Assembly: GCF_027594865.1 (NCBI RefSeq)
Contig: NZ_CP089391.1
Location: 7,532,501-7,596,500, forward strand
Reading direction: 5' to 3'
From: Bradyrhizobium xenonodulans
Lineage (GTDB): Bacteria > Pseudomonadota > Alphaproteobacteria > Rhizobiales > Xanthobacteraceae
Length of the DNA stretch: 64,000 nucleotides
A model generated the notes under the pieces. The model did not search any database, had not been told where the DNA came from, and saw only the letters and a list, made by a program, of their open reading frames with translations. The position numbers were made by a program, and so were the translations under genes. Positions within the stretch are counted from its first letter, which is position 1, and each line of letters opens with the position of its first letter. Shown here in pieces: positions 43,569 through 53,882 of this stretch.

Positions 43569-44330
43569 TCAGCGTCCCAGATACACTTCGATGACCCGCT
43601 CGTTGGACGAGACCTGGTCGATGGTCCCTTCCGCGAGCACCGTGCCTTCATGCAGGCAGGTGACCTTGACGCCGAGCTCGCGCACGAACGTCATGTCGTG
43701 CTCGACCACCATCACGGTATGGGTCTTGTTGATCTCTTTCAGCAGCTCGGCGGTCAGATGCGTCTCGACGTCGGTCATTCCTGCGACGGGCTCGTCGACC
43801 AGCAGGAGTTTGGGATCCTGCGCGAGCAGCATGCCGATCTCGAGCCATTGCTTCTGGCCGTGGCTGAGGCTGCCGGCGAGACGGTTGCGCGCGTCGGTGA
43901 GGCGGATCGTCTCCAGTACCTTGTCGATGCGCTCGGACTCCGCCCTGCTGCCGCGCCAGAACAGCGTGCCGCGGACCGAGTGATCGACATTGAGCGCGAG
44001 CAGGAGATTGTCCTGCACGGTCTGGCTCTCGAACACGGTCGGCTTCTGGAATTTGCGGCCGATGCCGAGCTCGGCGATGCGGGTCTCGTCAAGGCGCGTC
44101 AGGTCGGTGACGCCGTCGAACAGCACGGTGCCCTCGTCGGGCTTGGTCTTGCCGGTGATGATGTCCATCATCGTGGTCTTGCCGGCGCCGTTCGGGCCGA
44201 TGATGGCGCGCATCTCGCCGGGCTCGAGCGTCAGCGACAGATTGTTGATGGCGTGGAAACCATCGAACGAGACGTGCACGCCGTCGAGATAGAGCATGGC
44301 GGAGGTCGCGCGGGTATCCATGACGTTCAT
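43569..44330 (-). CDS. urtD: Urea ABC transporter ATP-binding protein UrtD
   Basis: A 253-residue LivG-type ATPase. Walker A is in IIGPNGAGKTTMMDII near residue 41, the Q-loop region FQKPTVFESQTVQDNLLLAL near 90, signature LSHGQKQWLEIGMLL near 145 and Walker B LLLVDEPVAGMTD near 168. The signature form S-H-G-Q-K-Q-W is characteristic of UrtD. ATG 44330 is preferred because an upstream extension runs into urtC. Five bases separate it from urtC. It partners UrtE at the cytoplasmic face. Confidence 0.95.
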   Translation of the reverse strand: MNVMDTRATSAMLYLDGVHVSFDGFHAINNLSLTLEPGEMRAIIGPNGAGKTTMMDIITGKTKPDEGTVLFDGVTDLTRLDETRIAELGIGRKFQKPTVFESQTVQDNLLLALNVDHSVRGTLFWRGSRAESERIDKVLETIRLTDARNRLAGSLSHGQKQWLEIGMLLAQDPKLLLVDEPVAGMTDVETHLTAELLKEINKTHTVMVVEHDMTFVRELGVKVTCLHEGTVLAEGTIDQVSSNERVIEVYLGR

Positions 44331-44335
44331 CGCGC

Positions 44336-45505
44336 TTACTCCGCCATCTTGGGTTCGCTGACGCCGTCTTCGGCCGCAGCGCTCGCGGTGGCCGCGGCGG
44401 TGCGCTTCTCCTTCGACTGGTCCCACCAGGCGTTGAAGGTGCCGACGATGCCCTTGGGCAGCAGCAGCGTCACCAGGATGAACAGCGCGCCCAGCATGAA
44501 CAGCCAGTACGGCGCCAGCATGCCTGAGGTGAAGAAGGTTTTTGCATAATTGACCACGACGGCGCCGAGCGCTGCGCCCACCAGCGTGCCGCGGCCGCCG
44601 ACGGCAACCCAGATCACCGCCTCGATCGAATTGCCGGGGGCGAACTCACTGGGATTGATGATGCCGACCTGCGGCACATAGAGCGCGCCGGCGACGCCGG
44701 CCATGCAGGCCGACAACGTGAACACGAACAGCTTGTAGGATTCGACGCGGTAACCGAGGAAGCGGCTGCGCGATTCCGCATCGCGGATTGCGATCAGGAC
44801 CTTGCCGAGCTTGGAGGACACCACAGAGCGGCAGATCAGGAAGCTCGCGATCAGCGCCAGGCAGCTCAGCGCAAACAGCGCGGCGCGCGTGCCCTCGGCC
44901 TGCACGTTGAAGCCGAGAATGTCCTTGAAGTCGGTCAGGCCGTTGTTGCCGCCGAAGCCGAAATCGTTGCGGAAGAAGGCGAGCAGCAGCGCATAGGTCA
45001 TCGCCTGCGTGATGATCGACAGGTACACACCGGTGACGCGGGAGCGGAAGGCGAGCCAGCCGAAGCAGAAAGCGAGCAGGCCCGGCACGACCAGCACCAT
45101 CAGCGCCGCGAACCAGAACATGTCGAAGCCATACCAGTACCAGGGCAGCTTCGAATAGTTCAGGAAGACCATGAAGTCGGGCAGGATCGGGTTGCCATAG
45201 ACGCCGCGGGTGCCGATCTGCCGCATCAGATACATGCCCATCGCGTAGCCGCCGAGCGCGAAGAAGGCGCCGTGGCCGAGCGAGAGGATGCCGCAATAGC
45301 CCCAGATCAAATCGATCGAGAGCGCGAGGATGGCGTAGCAGACATATTTGCCCCAGAGCGCGACCAGATAGGTCGGCACCTGGAGAAACGAGCCCGCAGG
45401 CAGCAGCAGGTTGGAGAGCGGGATGAGGATGCCGCAGGCCGCGACGACGGCAAGGAAGATCGTCGCGCCGCGGTCCAGCGATCGCGTCAGCATGTGGGGG
45501 GTCAT
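44336..45505 (-). CDS. urtC: Urea ABC transporter permease UrtC
   Basis: A 389-residue LivM-type permease with about ten helices. The motifs LIWGYCGILSLGHGAFFALGGYAMGMYL near residue 65 and the EAA-type loop GKVLIAIRDAESRSRFLGYRVESYKLF near 240 are typical. The C-terminal tail is Ala-rich (ATASAAAEDGVSEPK). ATG 45505 overlaps the urtB stop by four bases, so the two are translationally coupled. It forms the membrane channel with UrtB. Confidence 0.95.
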   Translation of the reverse strand: MTPHMLTRSLDRGATIFLAVVAACGILIPLSNLLLPAGSFLQVPTYLVALWGKYVCYAILALSIDLIWGYCGILSLGHGAFFALGGYAMGMYLMRQIGTRGVYGNPILPDFMVFLNYSKLPWYWYGFDMFWFAALMVLVVPGLLAFCFGWLAFRSRVTGVYLSIITQAMTYALLLAFFRNDFGFGGNNGLTDFKDILGFNVQAEGTRAALFALSCLALIASFLICRSVVSSKLGKVLIAIRDAESRSRFLGYRVESYKLFVFTLSACMAGVAGALYVPQVGIINPSEFAPGNSIEAVIWVAVGGRGTLVGAALGAVVVNYAKTFFTSGMLAPYWLFMLGALFILVTLLLPKGIVGTFNAWWDQSKEKRTAAATASAAAEDGVSEPKMAE

Positions 45506-47109
45506 GCTTCCACCGCACGGCCCTTGAGCGCGAACAGGCCGCGCGGGCGTTTTTGAATGAACAGGATGATGAGAACGAGGATCGCGATCTTGCCGAGCAC
45601 GGCGCCGGCGACCGGCTCCAGGAACTTGTTGGCGATGCCGAGCGTGAAGGCGCCCACGAGGGTCCCCCATAGATTACCCACACCGCCGAACACCACGACC
45701 ATGAAACTGTCGATGATGTAGCTCTGGCCGAGATTGGGGCTGACATTGTCGATCTGCGACAGCGCCACGCCGGCGATGCCGGCAATGCCGGAGCCGAGGC
45801 CGAAGGTGAGCGCATCGACGCGCGATGTGGCGATGCCCATCGAGGCCGCCATGCGGCGGTTCTGTGTCACCGCACGCATCTCGAGTCCGAGCGCCGTATA
45901 GCGCAGCATCGCCAGCAGGATCGCGAACACGGCGAGCGTGAAGCAGAGGATCCACAGCCGGTTATAGGTGATGGTGATCTGGCCGAGCTCGAATGCGCCG
46001 CTCATCCAGGAGGGATTGCCGACTTCGCGGTTGGTCGGGCCGAACATGGTGCGCACCGCCTGCTGGAGCACCAAGGACAGGCCCCAGGTCGCGAGCAGCG
46101 TCTCCAGCGGACGGCCGTAGAGGAAGCGGATGATGCTGCGCTCGATCAAGACGCCGATGGCGCCGGCGACGAGGAAGGCGAGCGGCACGGCGATCAGCAG
46201 CGAATAATCGAACAGGCCGGGATAGCGGGTGCGGATCACCTCCTGCACCACGAAGGTGGTGTAGGCCCCGATCATCACCATCTCGCCATGCGCCATGTTG
46301 ATGACGCCCATCACGCCGAAGGTGATGGCGAGCCCGATCGCGGCGAGCAGCAGCACCGAGCCGAGCGAGAGGCCGTACCAGGCATTCTGCACCGTGGACC
46401 AGATCGCGAGCGAAGACTGGATCGAGCCGATCGCGCTCGCGGCCGCCTTGGTCACCGAGGCCGGCTGGTCGCCCATGCCGGTGAGCAGCGCCATCGCCTC
46501 CTGGTCGCCGCGCGCCTTGAGGGTCGCGACCGCCTCGAGCTTCTCGACCTCGCTGGCGTCCGATTTGAACAGCAGGATCGCCGCGCGGGCGTCGCCGAGC
46601 GCGGCCTTGACCGACCTGCTGGTTTCCTTGGCAAGCGCGGCATCGACCGCCTCGAGCGCGGTTTCCTCGTGCGACTTGAAGACGGATTGCGCGGCTTGCA
46701 AGCGCGTTCCGACATCCGGCGACTGCAGCGTCAGGCTGCCGATCGCAGCATCGACGCTGCGGCGCAGGCGATTGTTGAGACGCACCGCGCTCGCACTGTC
46801 GGGAACGCTGGCGACGGGCTCGCCGGTCGCCGCATCGATCGACTTGCCGTCGACGCCGGTGACGTAAACCTTCTTGCTGTCAGGGTCGGCCATGAGGCGG
46901 CCGTCCTGGAGCGCGCTGATGATGGGGAAAGCCAGCTTGTTGCCGCTGCTCGCGACAGCGCCGATCGCCTCATCGGTGTCGGAAAAATCGTCATTGGCGA
47001 ATTTGGCGATCGCATCCTCGAACGGACCGGCGAAGGCCGGCAGTGCGAACGCGATCAGGAACAACGAGAGGACAAAGGTACAGAAACGGGCGGACAAATT
47101 GGTTGGCAC
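45502..47109 (-). CDS. urtB: Urea ABC transporter permease UrtB
   Basis: A 535-residue protein. It has an N-terminal signal sequence (about residues 1-27) and an extra periplasmic helical domain of about 200 residues (30-235), which is usual in UrtB but absent from amino-acid LivH. The permease part follows, with about eight helices: TFGVMGVINMAHGEMVMIGAYT near 270, ERSIIRFLYGRPLETLLATWG near 328 and GLEMRAVTQNRRMAASMGI near 415. Eighty-two bases separate it from urtA. It transports urea through the inner membrane with UrtC. Confidence 0.95.
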   Translation of the reverse strand: MPTNLSARFCTFVLSLFLIAFALPAFAGPFEDAIAKFANDDFSDTDEAIGAVASSGNKLAFPIISALQDGRLMADPDSKKVYVTGVDGKSIDAATGEPVASVPDSASAVRLNNRLRRSVDAAIGSLTLQSPDVGTRLQAAQSVFKSHEETALEAVDAALAKETSRSVKAALGDARAAILLFKSDASEVEKLEAVATLKARGDQEAMALLTGMGDQPASVTKAAASAIGSIQSSLAIWSTVQNAWYGLSLGSVLLLAAIGLAITFGVMGVINMAHGEMVMIGAYTTFVVQEVIRTRYPGLFDYSLLIAVPLAFLVAGAIGVLIERSIIRFLYGRPLETLLATWGLSLVLQQAVRTMFGPTNREVGNPSWMSGAFELGQITITYNRLWILCFTLAVFAILLAMLRYTALGLEMRAVTQNRRMAASMGIATSRVDALTFGLGSGIAGIAGVALSQIDNVSPNLGQSYIIDSFMVVVFGGVGNLWGTLVGAFTLGIANKFLEPVAGAVLGKIAILVLIILFIQKRPRGLFALKGRAVEA

Positions 47110-47191
47110 AGTGAATCACCCCGGCAGAAGTGGGGAGAAGGCGGCGGAATAGCCGCCTCCTCCCATCGTGCAGTCAAGCGTCAGATCCGGA

Positions 47192-48514
47192 TCAGGAGCC
47201 GGAGCCGAGGCACTTGTTGGTCTTGGTGTTGAAGTTGCCGCACTTCTTGCCGACCCAGTCGCCGATCAGATCCTTGGAGCCGTCGAGCTCCTTCGACCAG
47301 GCGTCGCCCGCGACAAGACCGGGGGTCTTCCACACCACGTCGAACTGGCCGTTGGCTTTGATTTCGCCAATGAACACCGGCTTGGTGATGTGATGGTTCG
47401 GAAGCATCTTGGAGGTGCCGCCGGTCAGGTTCTTGGCTTCGATGCCGGGCAGCGCGTCGATCACCTTGTCCGGATCGGTCGACTTCACCTTCTCGACTGC
47501 CTTGACCCACATGTCGAAACCGATCACGTGCGCTTCCATCGGATCGTTGGTCACGCGCTTCGGATTCTTGGTGTAGGTCTGCCAGGCCTTGATGAACTTC
47601 TCGTTCTCGGGCGACTTGATCGACTGGAAGTAGTTCCAGGCGGCGAGATGGCCGAGCAGCGGCTTGGTGTCGATGCCGGCGAGTTCTTCCTCACCCACCG
47701 AGAACGCGACCACCGGGATGTCCTTCGCCTTGATGCCCTGGTTGCCGAGCTCCTTGTAGAAGGGAACGTTGGCGTCGCCGTTGATGGTCGAGACCACCGC
47801 GGTCTTCTTGCCGGCCGAGCCGAACTTCTTGATGTCGGCCACGATCGTCTGCCAGTCGGAATGACCGAACGGCGTGTAGTTGATCATGATGTCTTCCTGG
47901 GCGACACCCTTCGACTTCAGATAGGCTTCCAGGATCTTGTTGGTGGTGCGCGGATAGACGTAGTCGGTGCCCGCGAGCACCCAGCGCTTCACCTTCTCGT
48001 CCTTCATCAGATAGTCGACGGCGGGGATCGCCTGCTGGTTCGGCGCAGCACCGGTGTAGAACACGTTGCGCTCCGACTCCTCGCCCTCGTACTGCACGGG
48101 GTAGAACAGGATGTTGTTCAGCTCCTTGAACACCGGCAGCACCGACTTGCGCGACACCGAGGTCCAGCAGCCGAACACGACCGAGACCTTGTCCTTGGTG
48201 ATCAGCTCGCGGGCCTTTTCGGCGAACAGCGGCCAGTTCGAGGCGGGATCGACGACGACGGCTTCGAGCTTCTTGCCGAGCACGCCGCCCTTCTTGTTCT
48301 GCTCGTCGATCAGGAAGAGGATGGTGTCCTTCAGCGTGGTTTCGCTGATGGCCATGGTGCCGGAGAGAGAGTGAAGCACGCCGACCTTGATGGTGTCGTC
48401 AGCGGCCTTCGCGCCAGAAATGGAAGCCAGACCGAGCACCAGTCCGGCGGTCGCGGCGAGCACGCCGCGGCGACTAAATGACGCCGCTATATCGTGAACG
48501 GATTTGTTAAGCAT
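47192..48514 (-). CDS. urtA: Urea ABC transporter substrate-binding protein UrtA
   Basis: A 440-residue periplasmic binding protein (type I fold). The signal peptide carries a twin-arginine motif, FSRRGVLAA near residue 13, cut near AKAADD at 37, so export by Tat is likely. The mature start TIKVGVLHSLSGTMAISETTLKD is the UrtA/AmiC signature. GGSTSKMLPNHHITKPVFIGEI-type sequence occurs near 380. The start ATG has AGGGAG about 13 bases upstream. It heads the cluster, below a sigma-54-type promoter, so its product should be abundant under nitrogen limitation. Confidence 0.95.
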   Translation of the reverse strand: MLNKSVHDIAASFSRRGVLAATAGLVLGLASISGAKAADDTIKVGVLHSLSGTMAISETTLKDTILFLIDEQNKKGGVLGKKLEAVVVDPASNWPLFAEKARELITKDKVSVVFGCWTSVSRKSVLPVFKELNNILFYPVQYEGEESERNVFYTGAAPNQQAIPAVDYLMKDEKVKRWVLAGTDYVYPRTTNKILEAYLKSKGVAQEDIMINYTPFGHSDWQTIVADIKKFGSAGKKTAVVSTINGDANVPFYKELGNQGIKAKDIPVVAFSVGEEELAGIDTKPLLGHLAAWNYFQSIKSPENEKFIKAWQTYTKNPKRVTNDPMEAHVIGFDMWVKAVEKVKSTDPDKVIDALPGIEAKNLTGGTSKMLPNHHITKPVFIGEIKANGQFDVVWKTPGLVAGDAWSKELDGSKDLIGDWVGKKCGNFNTKTNKCLGSGS

Positions 48515-49019
48515 GAGTGTATCATCTCCCTGACGCAGACGTGAAAAAGACGCTGCGAAACGGCCCCACGGCCGCCTGCGATTAACGGAATCGCAAGAAC
48601 CATGCCATGGGCTGGGCACATGCCAACCTATTGGTCAGATTAGATAATTTTGCCGCAATCCAACTTTTGGCGCAGTCTGATTGCTCAAAACTTGGGCGAG
48701 TAAAATGTATGCTAATGCGGCAGACAGGCCATTTATTGAGCAAAATGACGCCTCTGTCTAAATTTCCGGCATAACTATTTCTGCACCGCAACCGCCGTTT
48801 GAGGCTGCCTTGCCTTGAAAGCGCCCCCTGAATGTTCCATATGAACGTCCGAGACCTCTTGCGAATCAAGGGGTCGTAGCGAGCCGCGTGTTCTTAAGCC
48901 CTTACGGGCCTCTGGCTTGCCCCATCCCATCAAGCCATCCGACACCCCAAACACGCAGGTGTCTTCACGACACCCTCTTGCGTGCGCCGCGCCGAATGCG
49001 CCGGGCGACCGCTTTTGAC
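48515..49019. other. 505-base divergent intergenic region with sigma-54 site and helicase leader
   Basis: The urtA-proximal part holds the sigma-54-type promoter at 48593-48607. The middle (48640-48780) is unusually AT-rich for this genome. The helicase-proximal part (48790-49019) is a long untranslated leader, with CCTTACGGGCC and CTCTGGCTTG segments able to pair with AAGCCC. No small gene is evident. Confidence 0.55.
48593..48607 (-). promoter_or_regulatory. Sigma-54 (RpoN) type promoter of urtA
   Basis: On the minus strand the bases read TGGCATGGTTCTTGC. The invariant GG and GC are ten bases apart, matching TGGCAC-N5-TTGC at all but one listed position. The implied start lies about 65 bases before the urtA ATG. 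No clear NtrC site was found further upstream. Confidence 0.65.
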
Positions 49020-50594
<1,575 letters not shown>

Positions 50595-50618
50595 CCGTTT
50601 ACGACTGGAGACAATTAC

Positions 50619-50906
50619 ATGGCCAAGGAAGAGCTGATCCAGTTCGAAGGACTGGTCACCGAAATCCTCCCCGACGCCCGCTACCGCGTGCAACTCGATG
50701 CCGGACACGAGATCGTCGCCTACACCGCCGGCAAGATGAAGAAGAACCGCATCAAGACGCTGGCGGGAGACCGCGTGACGGTGGAGATGTCGCCCTATGA
50801 CCTCGAGAAGGGCCGGCTGATTTTCCGCCACAAGGACGAACGTCCCAGCGGGATGGGCGGACCTCCGCGCCCCGGACAGCGCGGTGGCCAGTTCCGCCGG
50901 CGCTAG
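50619..50906 (+). CDS. infA: Translation initiation factor IF-1 paralogue with C-terminal extension
   Basis: A 95-residue protein whose first 72 residues are the IF-1 S1/OB fold: [26 protein letters not shown], then [18 protein letters not shown] and [21 protein letters not shown]. The extra 20 residues are rich in Gly, Pro, Arg and Gln ([17 protein letters not shown]), longer than the usual 72-residue IF-1. The gene follows the helicase after 24 bases with GGAG before the ATG. Rhizobia carry more than one IF-1-like gene, so this copy may be the stress or cold version; that is inferred from its neighbours. Confidence 0.9.
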   Translation: MAKEELIQFEGLVTEILPDARYRVQLDAGHEIVAYTAGKMKKNRIKTLAGDRVTVEMSPYDLEKGRLIFRHKDERPSGMGGPPRPGQRGGQFRRR

Positions 50907-50954
50907 GCGCGCGAGCGGCTGCGCACGCGGAATTAAAATTCTGACCTGTATTCT

Positions 50955-50981
50955 GATCCGCCGTGGACGCCACGGCGGATC
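50955..50981 (+). other. Perfect 12-bp hairpin between infA and cspA
   Basis: GATCCGCCGTGG (50955-50966) and CCACGGCGGATC (50970-50981) with a 3-base loop, followed by AAAAAA rather than a T-run. It may act as a leader structure of the cold-shock transcript or as a termination signal that does not depend on a U-run; the sequence does not decide between them. Confidence 0.7.
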
Positions 50982-51173
50982 AAAAAATCGTGCGCGTCAG
51001 GATTGTTTTGGGGCCTTATTTCCAATAAAATCAGCTTATCGATTTTCGGCCGGACGACTTTAGCATCCACCGGTACAGCCGGTTCAGACACGCTGACGAC
51101 CCTTCCAGAAACTCGATCTAACCGCCTGCGAAAGTGGGCTTCGACACTACTTATCTGAGAAGGAACTACCCCC

Positions 51174-51386
51174 GTGAGCATGGGAACCGTGAAGTGGTTT
51201 AACGCGACCAAGGGCTTCGGCTTCATCCAGCCCGACGATGGCGGCCAGGACGTCTTCGTACACATCAGCGCCGTCGAGCGCGCCGGCCTCGGCACGCTGC
51301 GCGAAGGCCAGAAGATCTCCTACGAGATCGTCGCCGACCGCCGTTCCGGCAAGTCGGCAGCGGACAACCTCCGCTCCGCCGGTTGA
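51174..51386 (+). CDS. cspA: Cold-shock protein (CspA family)
   Basis: A 70-residue single-stranded nucleic-acid-binding protein. RNP1 is [12 protein letters not shown] near residue 13, RNP2 is DVFVHISAV near 25, and the strand order fits CspA. The start is GTG 51174, nine bases after AAGGA, giving MSMGTVKWF; an ATG two codons later is also possible. The leader, more than 100 bases and containing a strong hairpin, is typical for cold-shock mRNAs with temperature-dependent structure. A strong terminator (51422-51449) follows. It makes a cold or stress cluster with the helicase and IF-1. Confidence 0.95.
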   Translation: MSMGTVKWFNATKGFGFIQPDDGGQDVFVHISAVERAGLGTLREGQKISYEIVADRRSGKSAADNLRSAG

Positions 51387-51421
51387 GCTGTCGGGCCTTC
51401 GGCCCAGACAAGACCAAAGGA

Positions 51422-51449
51422 AAAGGCCGCGCAATGCGCGGCCTTTTTT
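51422..51449 (+). terminator. Intrinsic terminator after cspA
   Basis: AAAGGCCGCGC-AAT-GCGCGGCCTTT followed by TTT; perfect 11-bp stem. Confidence 0.93.
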
Positions 51450-51617
51450 ATGTCCAGGTGTGAGCGCGCTCAGTAGGTCGTGCAGGTCGTATCCAGGCTG
51501 TAATAGACGCGGAGAAAAGAACGTCTCTCGCGCGCACACGAGCGGGGCCGGGCAGACGATTCTGCCGAACCCAATCCGCCGATCGGTCCCGTTAGCTGGA
51601 CGTGCTAGTTGGACTTG

Positions 51618-52112
51618 CTAGTTCGACTTGGCTGCCGCGCCGCTGCCGCTGGCTGTGCCGCTCAGCGAACCGGCCTGGCTCATCGTGTTGTTGAAATAGG
51701 CGTCGCTGTCGCCGAGCGTCACGCGACGCTGGCAAAGCGGCATGCAGCTGTAGGACTCGCGCTCGATCCCACGGTAGACGGTGACGAGCCGATCGCTCGG
51801 ACCTTCGACCTGGATCTGGCGATCGACCAGGATCTCGCCGCCCCGGTCCAGCGCGATGAAATTGGTGGCACCGTAGCCCTTCCCGGTCACGATGATCATG
51901 CCGCCGGGCTGCAGCGTGACGTCGGCAATCAGGGGATTGCCGACCACGATGGTCGCCACCTTGTTGGGCAGCCGGACCAGCTTGGCCTGGTCGACATTGA
52001 CCGCGATGGTGTCGGCGGTGGGCTCGGCAAGGCCGACAGCCGGCAAGGCCAGCGCCGCAGCCGCAACCAGAAGACAGACGCGCGCATGACGGCGCAGGAA
52101 CTCTTTACGCAT
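51618..52112 (-). CDS. Pilus assembly N-terminal domain protein (secretin N-like)
   Basis: A 164-residue exported protein (signal peptide to about residue 29, VGLAEP). The mature part holds one copy of the pilus-assembly N-domain (T2SS-T3SS pil_N type): KLVRLPNKVATIVVGNPLIADVTL and GGMIIVTGKGYGATNFIALDRGG, the same motif found in the N-terminal part of CpaC nearby (GVGKSIVIDLPRDIKDVLVADP). Two cysteines follow (CMPLC). The tail is Gly/Ser-rich. It lacks the secretin channel domain, so it may be an accessory or pilotin-like part of the Tad machine. It is on the opposite strand, about 1.3 kb before flp. Confidence 0.82.
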   Translation of the reverse strand: MRKEFLRRHARVCLLVAAAALALPAVGLAEPTADTIAVNVDQAKLVRLPNKVATIVVGNPLIADVTLQPGGMIIVTGKGYGATNFIALDRGGEILVDRQIQVEGPSDRLVTVYRGIERESYSCMPLCQRRVTLGDSDAYFNNTMSQAGSLSGTASGSGAAAKSN

Positions 52113-52271
52113 ACTCTTACCCCGGGACGTCACAAACCGGCAGAATCGTTCAGGAAGCGGAGCCGGCGCCCGACCCGGTTAACCTGCCTGTAATTCGTGA
52201 ACGTTCCGCAAATTCGGCAAGTATTGTTTGAACGGACCGGCGTTTTGTCGCCCACCGCGCCGGAGGCAGTC

Positions 52272-53099
52272 CTAGCGGCGGAACGGATAGGCGAGCTGGC
52301 CGACGATCTCGTTCGGCATGGTCGCTTCGTCCTTGCCGTAATCCTGCGGCAGCTCGCCCTTCGGCATGCGGAAGGTCCCGAACAGCACGTCCCAGATCGG
52401 GAACGTCCCGGCGAAATTGGTGTCGCCGCCCTCTTCGAGCGCGGTGTGGTGCCAGCGGTGGAACACCGGCGTCGCCAGCACATATCTGAACGGCCCGAAG
52501 GTCCAGTTCAGGTTGGCGTGCACGAAGGCCGAATGGAAGGTCGTGAACGGGCCGACCCAGATCATCACGTTCGGCGAAATGCCGGCCATCAGCAGCACGA
52601 CGTCGACGCCGATGGTGCCGAGCATCAGATTGACCGGATGGAAGCGGGCCGCCGAGATCCAGCTGATCTCCTCGGAGGAGTGATGGATCGCATGGTATTT
52701 CCAGAACCCGCCGTCGTGGAAGAGCCGGTGCAGCCAGTACAGCATGAAGTCGGCCAGGACCAGGAACAGCACGCCCTGCACCCAGAGTGGCAGCTGCGAC
52801 AGCGGCCCGTGGCCGTTGTCGTAAAACGCGATCAGCTCGTCGGCGTCGTGGATGTTGAAGACGACGCCGGCGGTGAAGATCAGGAGGCCGATCCGCATGG
52901 TGCGGGCGAACACCGGGACGAAGAACCAGTAGCAGATGTCGGTCACGATCTCGCGCTTGCGCCACCACGACGGACCTGGATTGCAGGCCCAGAAGTGCTC
53001 GAGCACGGTGAAGACCACCGCGAGCATGAGAGTGACGGGGATCACCTTTTCGATGGTCTCGCCGAGCATCAGGGCGATTTGCATGGGTAGGCTCGACAT
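52272..53099 (-). CDS. Sterol desaturase / fatty acid hydroxylase family protein
   Basis: A 275-residue membrane di-iron enzyme. Four to five hydrophobic segments are seen, and the histidine boxes are HRLFH near residue 128, HAIHH near 142 and HRWHH near 220. The family oxidises or hydroxylates lipids, for example in carotenoid, sterol or hopanoid and fatty acid modification; the bacterial substrate is unknown here. GAGG lies five bases before the ATG at 53099. It sits between the pilus N-domain gene (downstream on the same strand, 160-base gap) and the divergent flp gene. Confidence 0.9.
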   Translation of the reverse strand: MSSLPMQIALMLGETIEKVIPVTLMLAVVFTVLEHFWACNPGPSWWRKREIVTDICYWFFVPVFARTMRIGLLIFTAGVVFNIHDADELIAFYDNGHGPLSQLPLWVQGVLFLVLADFMLYWLHRLFHDGGFWKYHAIHHSSEEISWISAARFHPVNLMLGTIGVDVVLLMAGISPNVMIWVGPFTTFHSAFVHANLNWTFGPFRYVLATPVFHRWHHTALEEGGDTNFAGTFPIWDVLFGTFRMPKGELPQDYGKDEATMPNEIVGQLAYPFRR

Positions 53100-53217
53100 C
53101 GTCGCCTCGCTTGCGAACTTCTGATCTCTCCTACGCCTACTCCGCGAAATTTAAGGGACGGTGAAGCATGGGGCGAGCCTGCAATGCATTTGGAACTGAA
53201 AGAATTGCAACCGCGCC

Positions 53218-53232
53218 TTAAGGCGAAATTCA
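53218..53232 (+). promoter_or_regulatory. Weak CtrA-like site upstream of flp
   Basis: TTAA-N7-TTCA at 53218-53232, near the CtrA consensus TTAA-N7-TTAA. In Caulobacter the pilin gene is under CtrA control; here the second half-site is imperfect and the site is about 135 bases from the flp start. Confidence 0.25.
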
Positions 53233-53366
53233 CTCTGGGCAAAAGCACAGCGCAGGAAGCGGGTTTGCCCGATCGAATTAACTCTACCGAAAGAGCTCGG
53301 CTCTCATGGTCATCGCGTCAAGCACAGCGCCGAACGAGGCGATCACACCCAGACGGAGTTTAGTTC

Positions 53367-53531
53367 ATGAAGAACCTGATTGCGCGTTTCGCCAAGGATG
53401 AATCCGGCGCCACTGCCATCGAATACGGCCTGATCGCCGCCGGCATCGCGCTCGCCATCATCACCGTCGTCAACAACCTCGGCACTTCGCTGAACACCAA
53501 GTTCGGTTCGATCAGCTCCTCGCTGAAGTAA
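53367..53531 (+). CDS. flp: Flp/Fap type IVb pilin
   Basis: A 54-residue pilin. The leader KNLIARFAKDESG ends at Gly14, where the prepilin peptidase should cut; the following ATAIEYGLIAAGIALAII has the Flp features Glu at +5, Tyr at +6 and a hydrophobic helix. Mature length is about 40 residues. It is the structural subunit of the Tad pilus, used for tight adherence and biofilm. GGAG lies nine bases before the ATG. A strong terminator follows, which would let flp be made in large excess over the downstream machinery genes. Confidence 0.93.
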   Translation: MKNLIARFAKDESGATAIEYGLIAAGIALAIITVVNNLGTSLNTKFGSISSSLK

Positions 53532-53551
53532 GCGCCCGACGAGCGACGGCA

Positions 53552-53583
53552 AAAGCCCCGGACCTCCGGGGCCTTTGTTTTTC
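53552..53583 (+). terminator. Intrinsic terminator after flp
   Basis: GCCCCGG-ACCT-CCGGGGC stem followed by CTTTGTTTTT. Confidence 0.9.
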
Positions 53584-53601
53584 TGACTACGGCGAGTTCC
53601 A

Positions 53602-53748
53602 GTGGCGTTGCGCGAGTACAGAACCGATGCCGCGGTTGCGGCGAGCGAGGCGGAGGCAGCCGGGACCTCTTCGCCGGCCTATTGGGTTTGCCTTGCGCTG
53701 CTGCTCGCGATGGTCGTCCTCGCCGCGCGCATTGCCAGTATCTGGTGA
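53602..53748 (+). CDS. Possible small membrane protein between flp and cpaA (48 aa)
   Basis: A GTG-started frame of 48 residues with an acidic N-terminal half (AASEAEAAGTSSP) and a single hydrophobic helix (YWVCLALLLAMVVLAARIASIW). It lies in the 351-base gap between flp and cpaA, which otherwise holds only the flp terminator. The ribosome-binding site is weak. Placement and the clean single helix make it plausible as a minor pilus part, but it may be chance. I do not recognise a family. Confidence 0.35.
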   Translation: MALREYRTDAAVAASEAEAAGTSSPAYWVCLALLLAMVVLAARIASIW

Positions 53749-53882
53749 GCGCATCTCGGCGGGCTCCGGCCTCTCAGAGCCGCTACCGCCGTTGTCGGTT
53801 TGTTTAGCACTGCCGGCTAGCATGCGGCGACGCTCCGATCCCGTGACGAACCCAAATCAAGACCAAGATCAAGACGCCGCCC

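Noticed and set aside
48668..48685. Second sigma-54-like sequence, plus strand, towards the helicase
   Set aside because: GG and GC are 12 rather than 10 bases apart.
50955..50981. Intrinsic terminator after infA
   Set aside because: The stem is perfect but followed by A6 instead of T's on the plus strand, so I kept it as an undefined hairpin.
53192..53218. GGAAC upstream of flp
   Set aside because: The bases at the -10 position are GCGC rather than CGTT.
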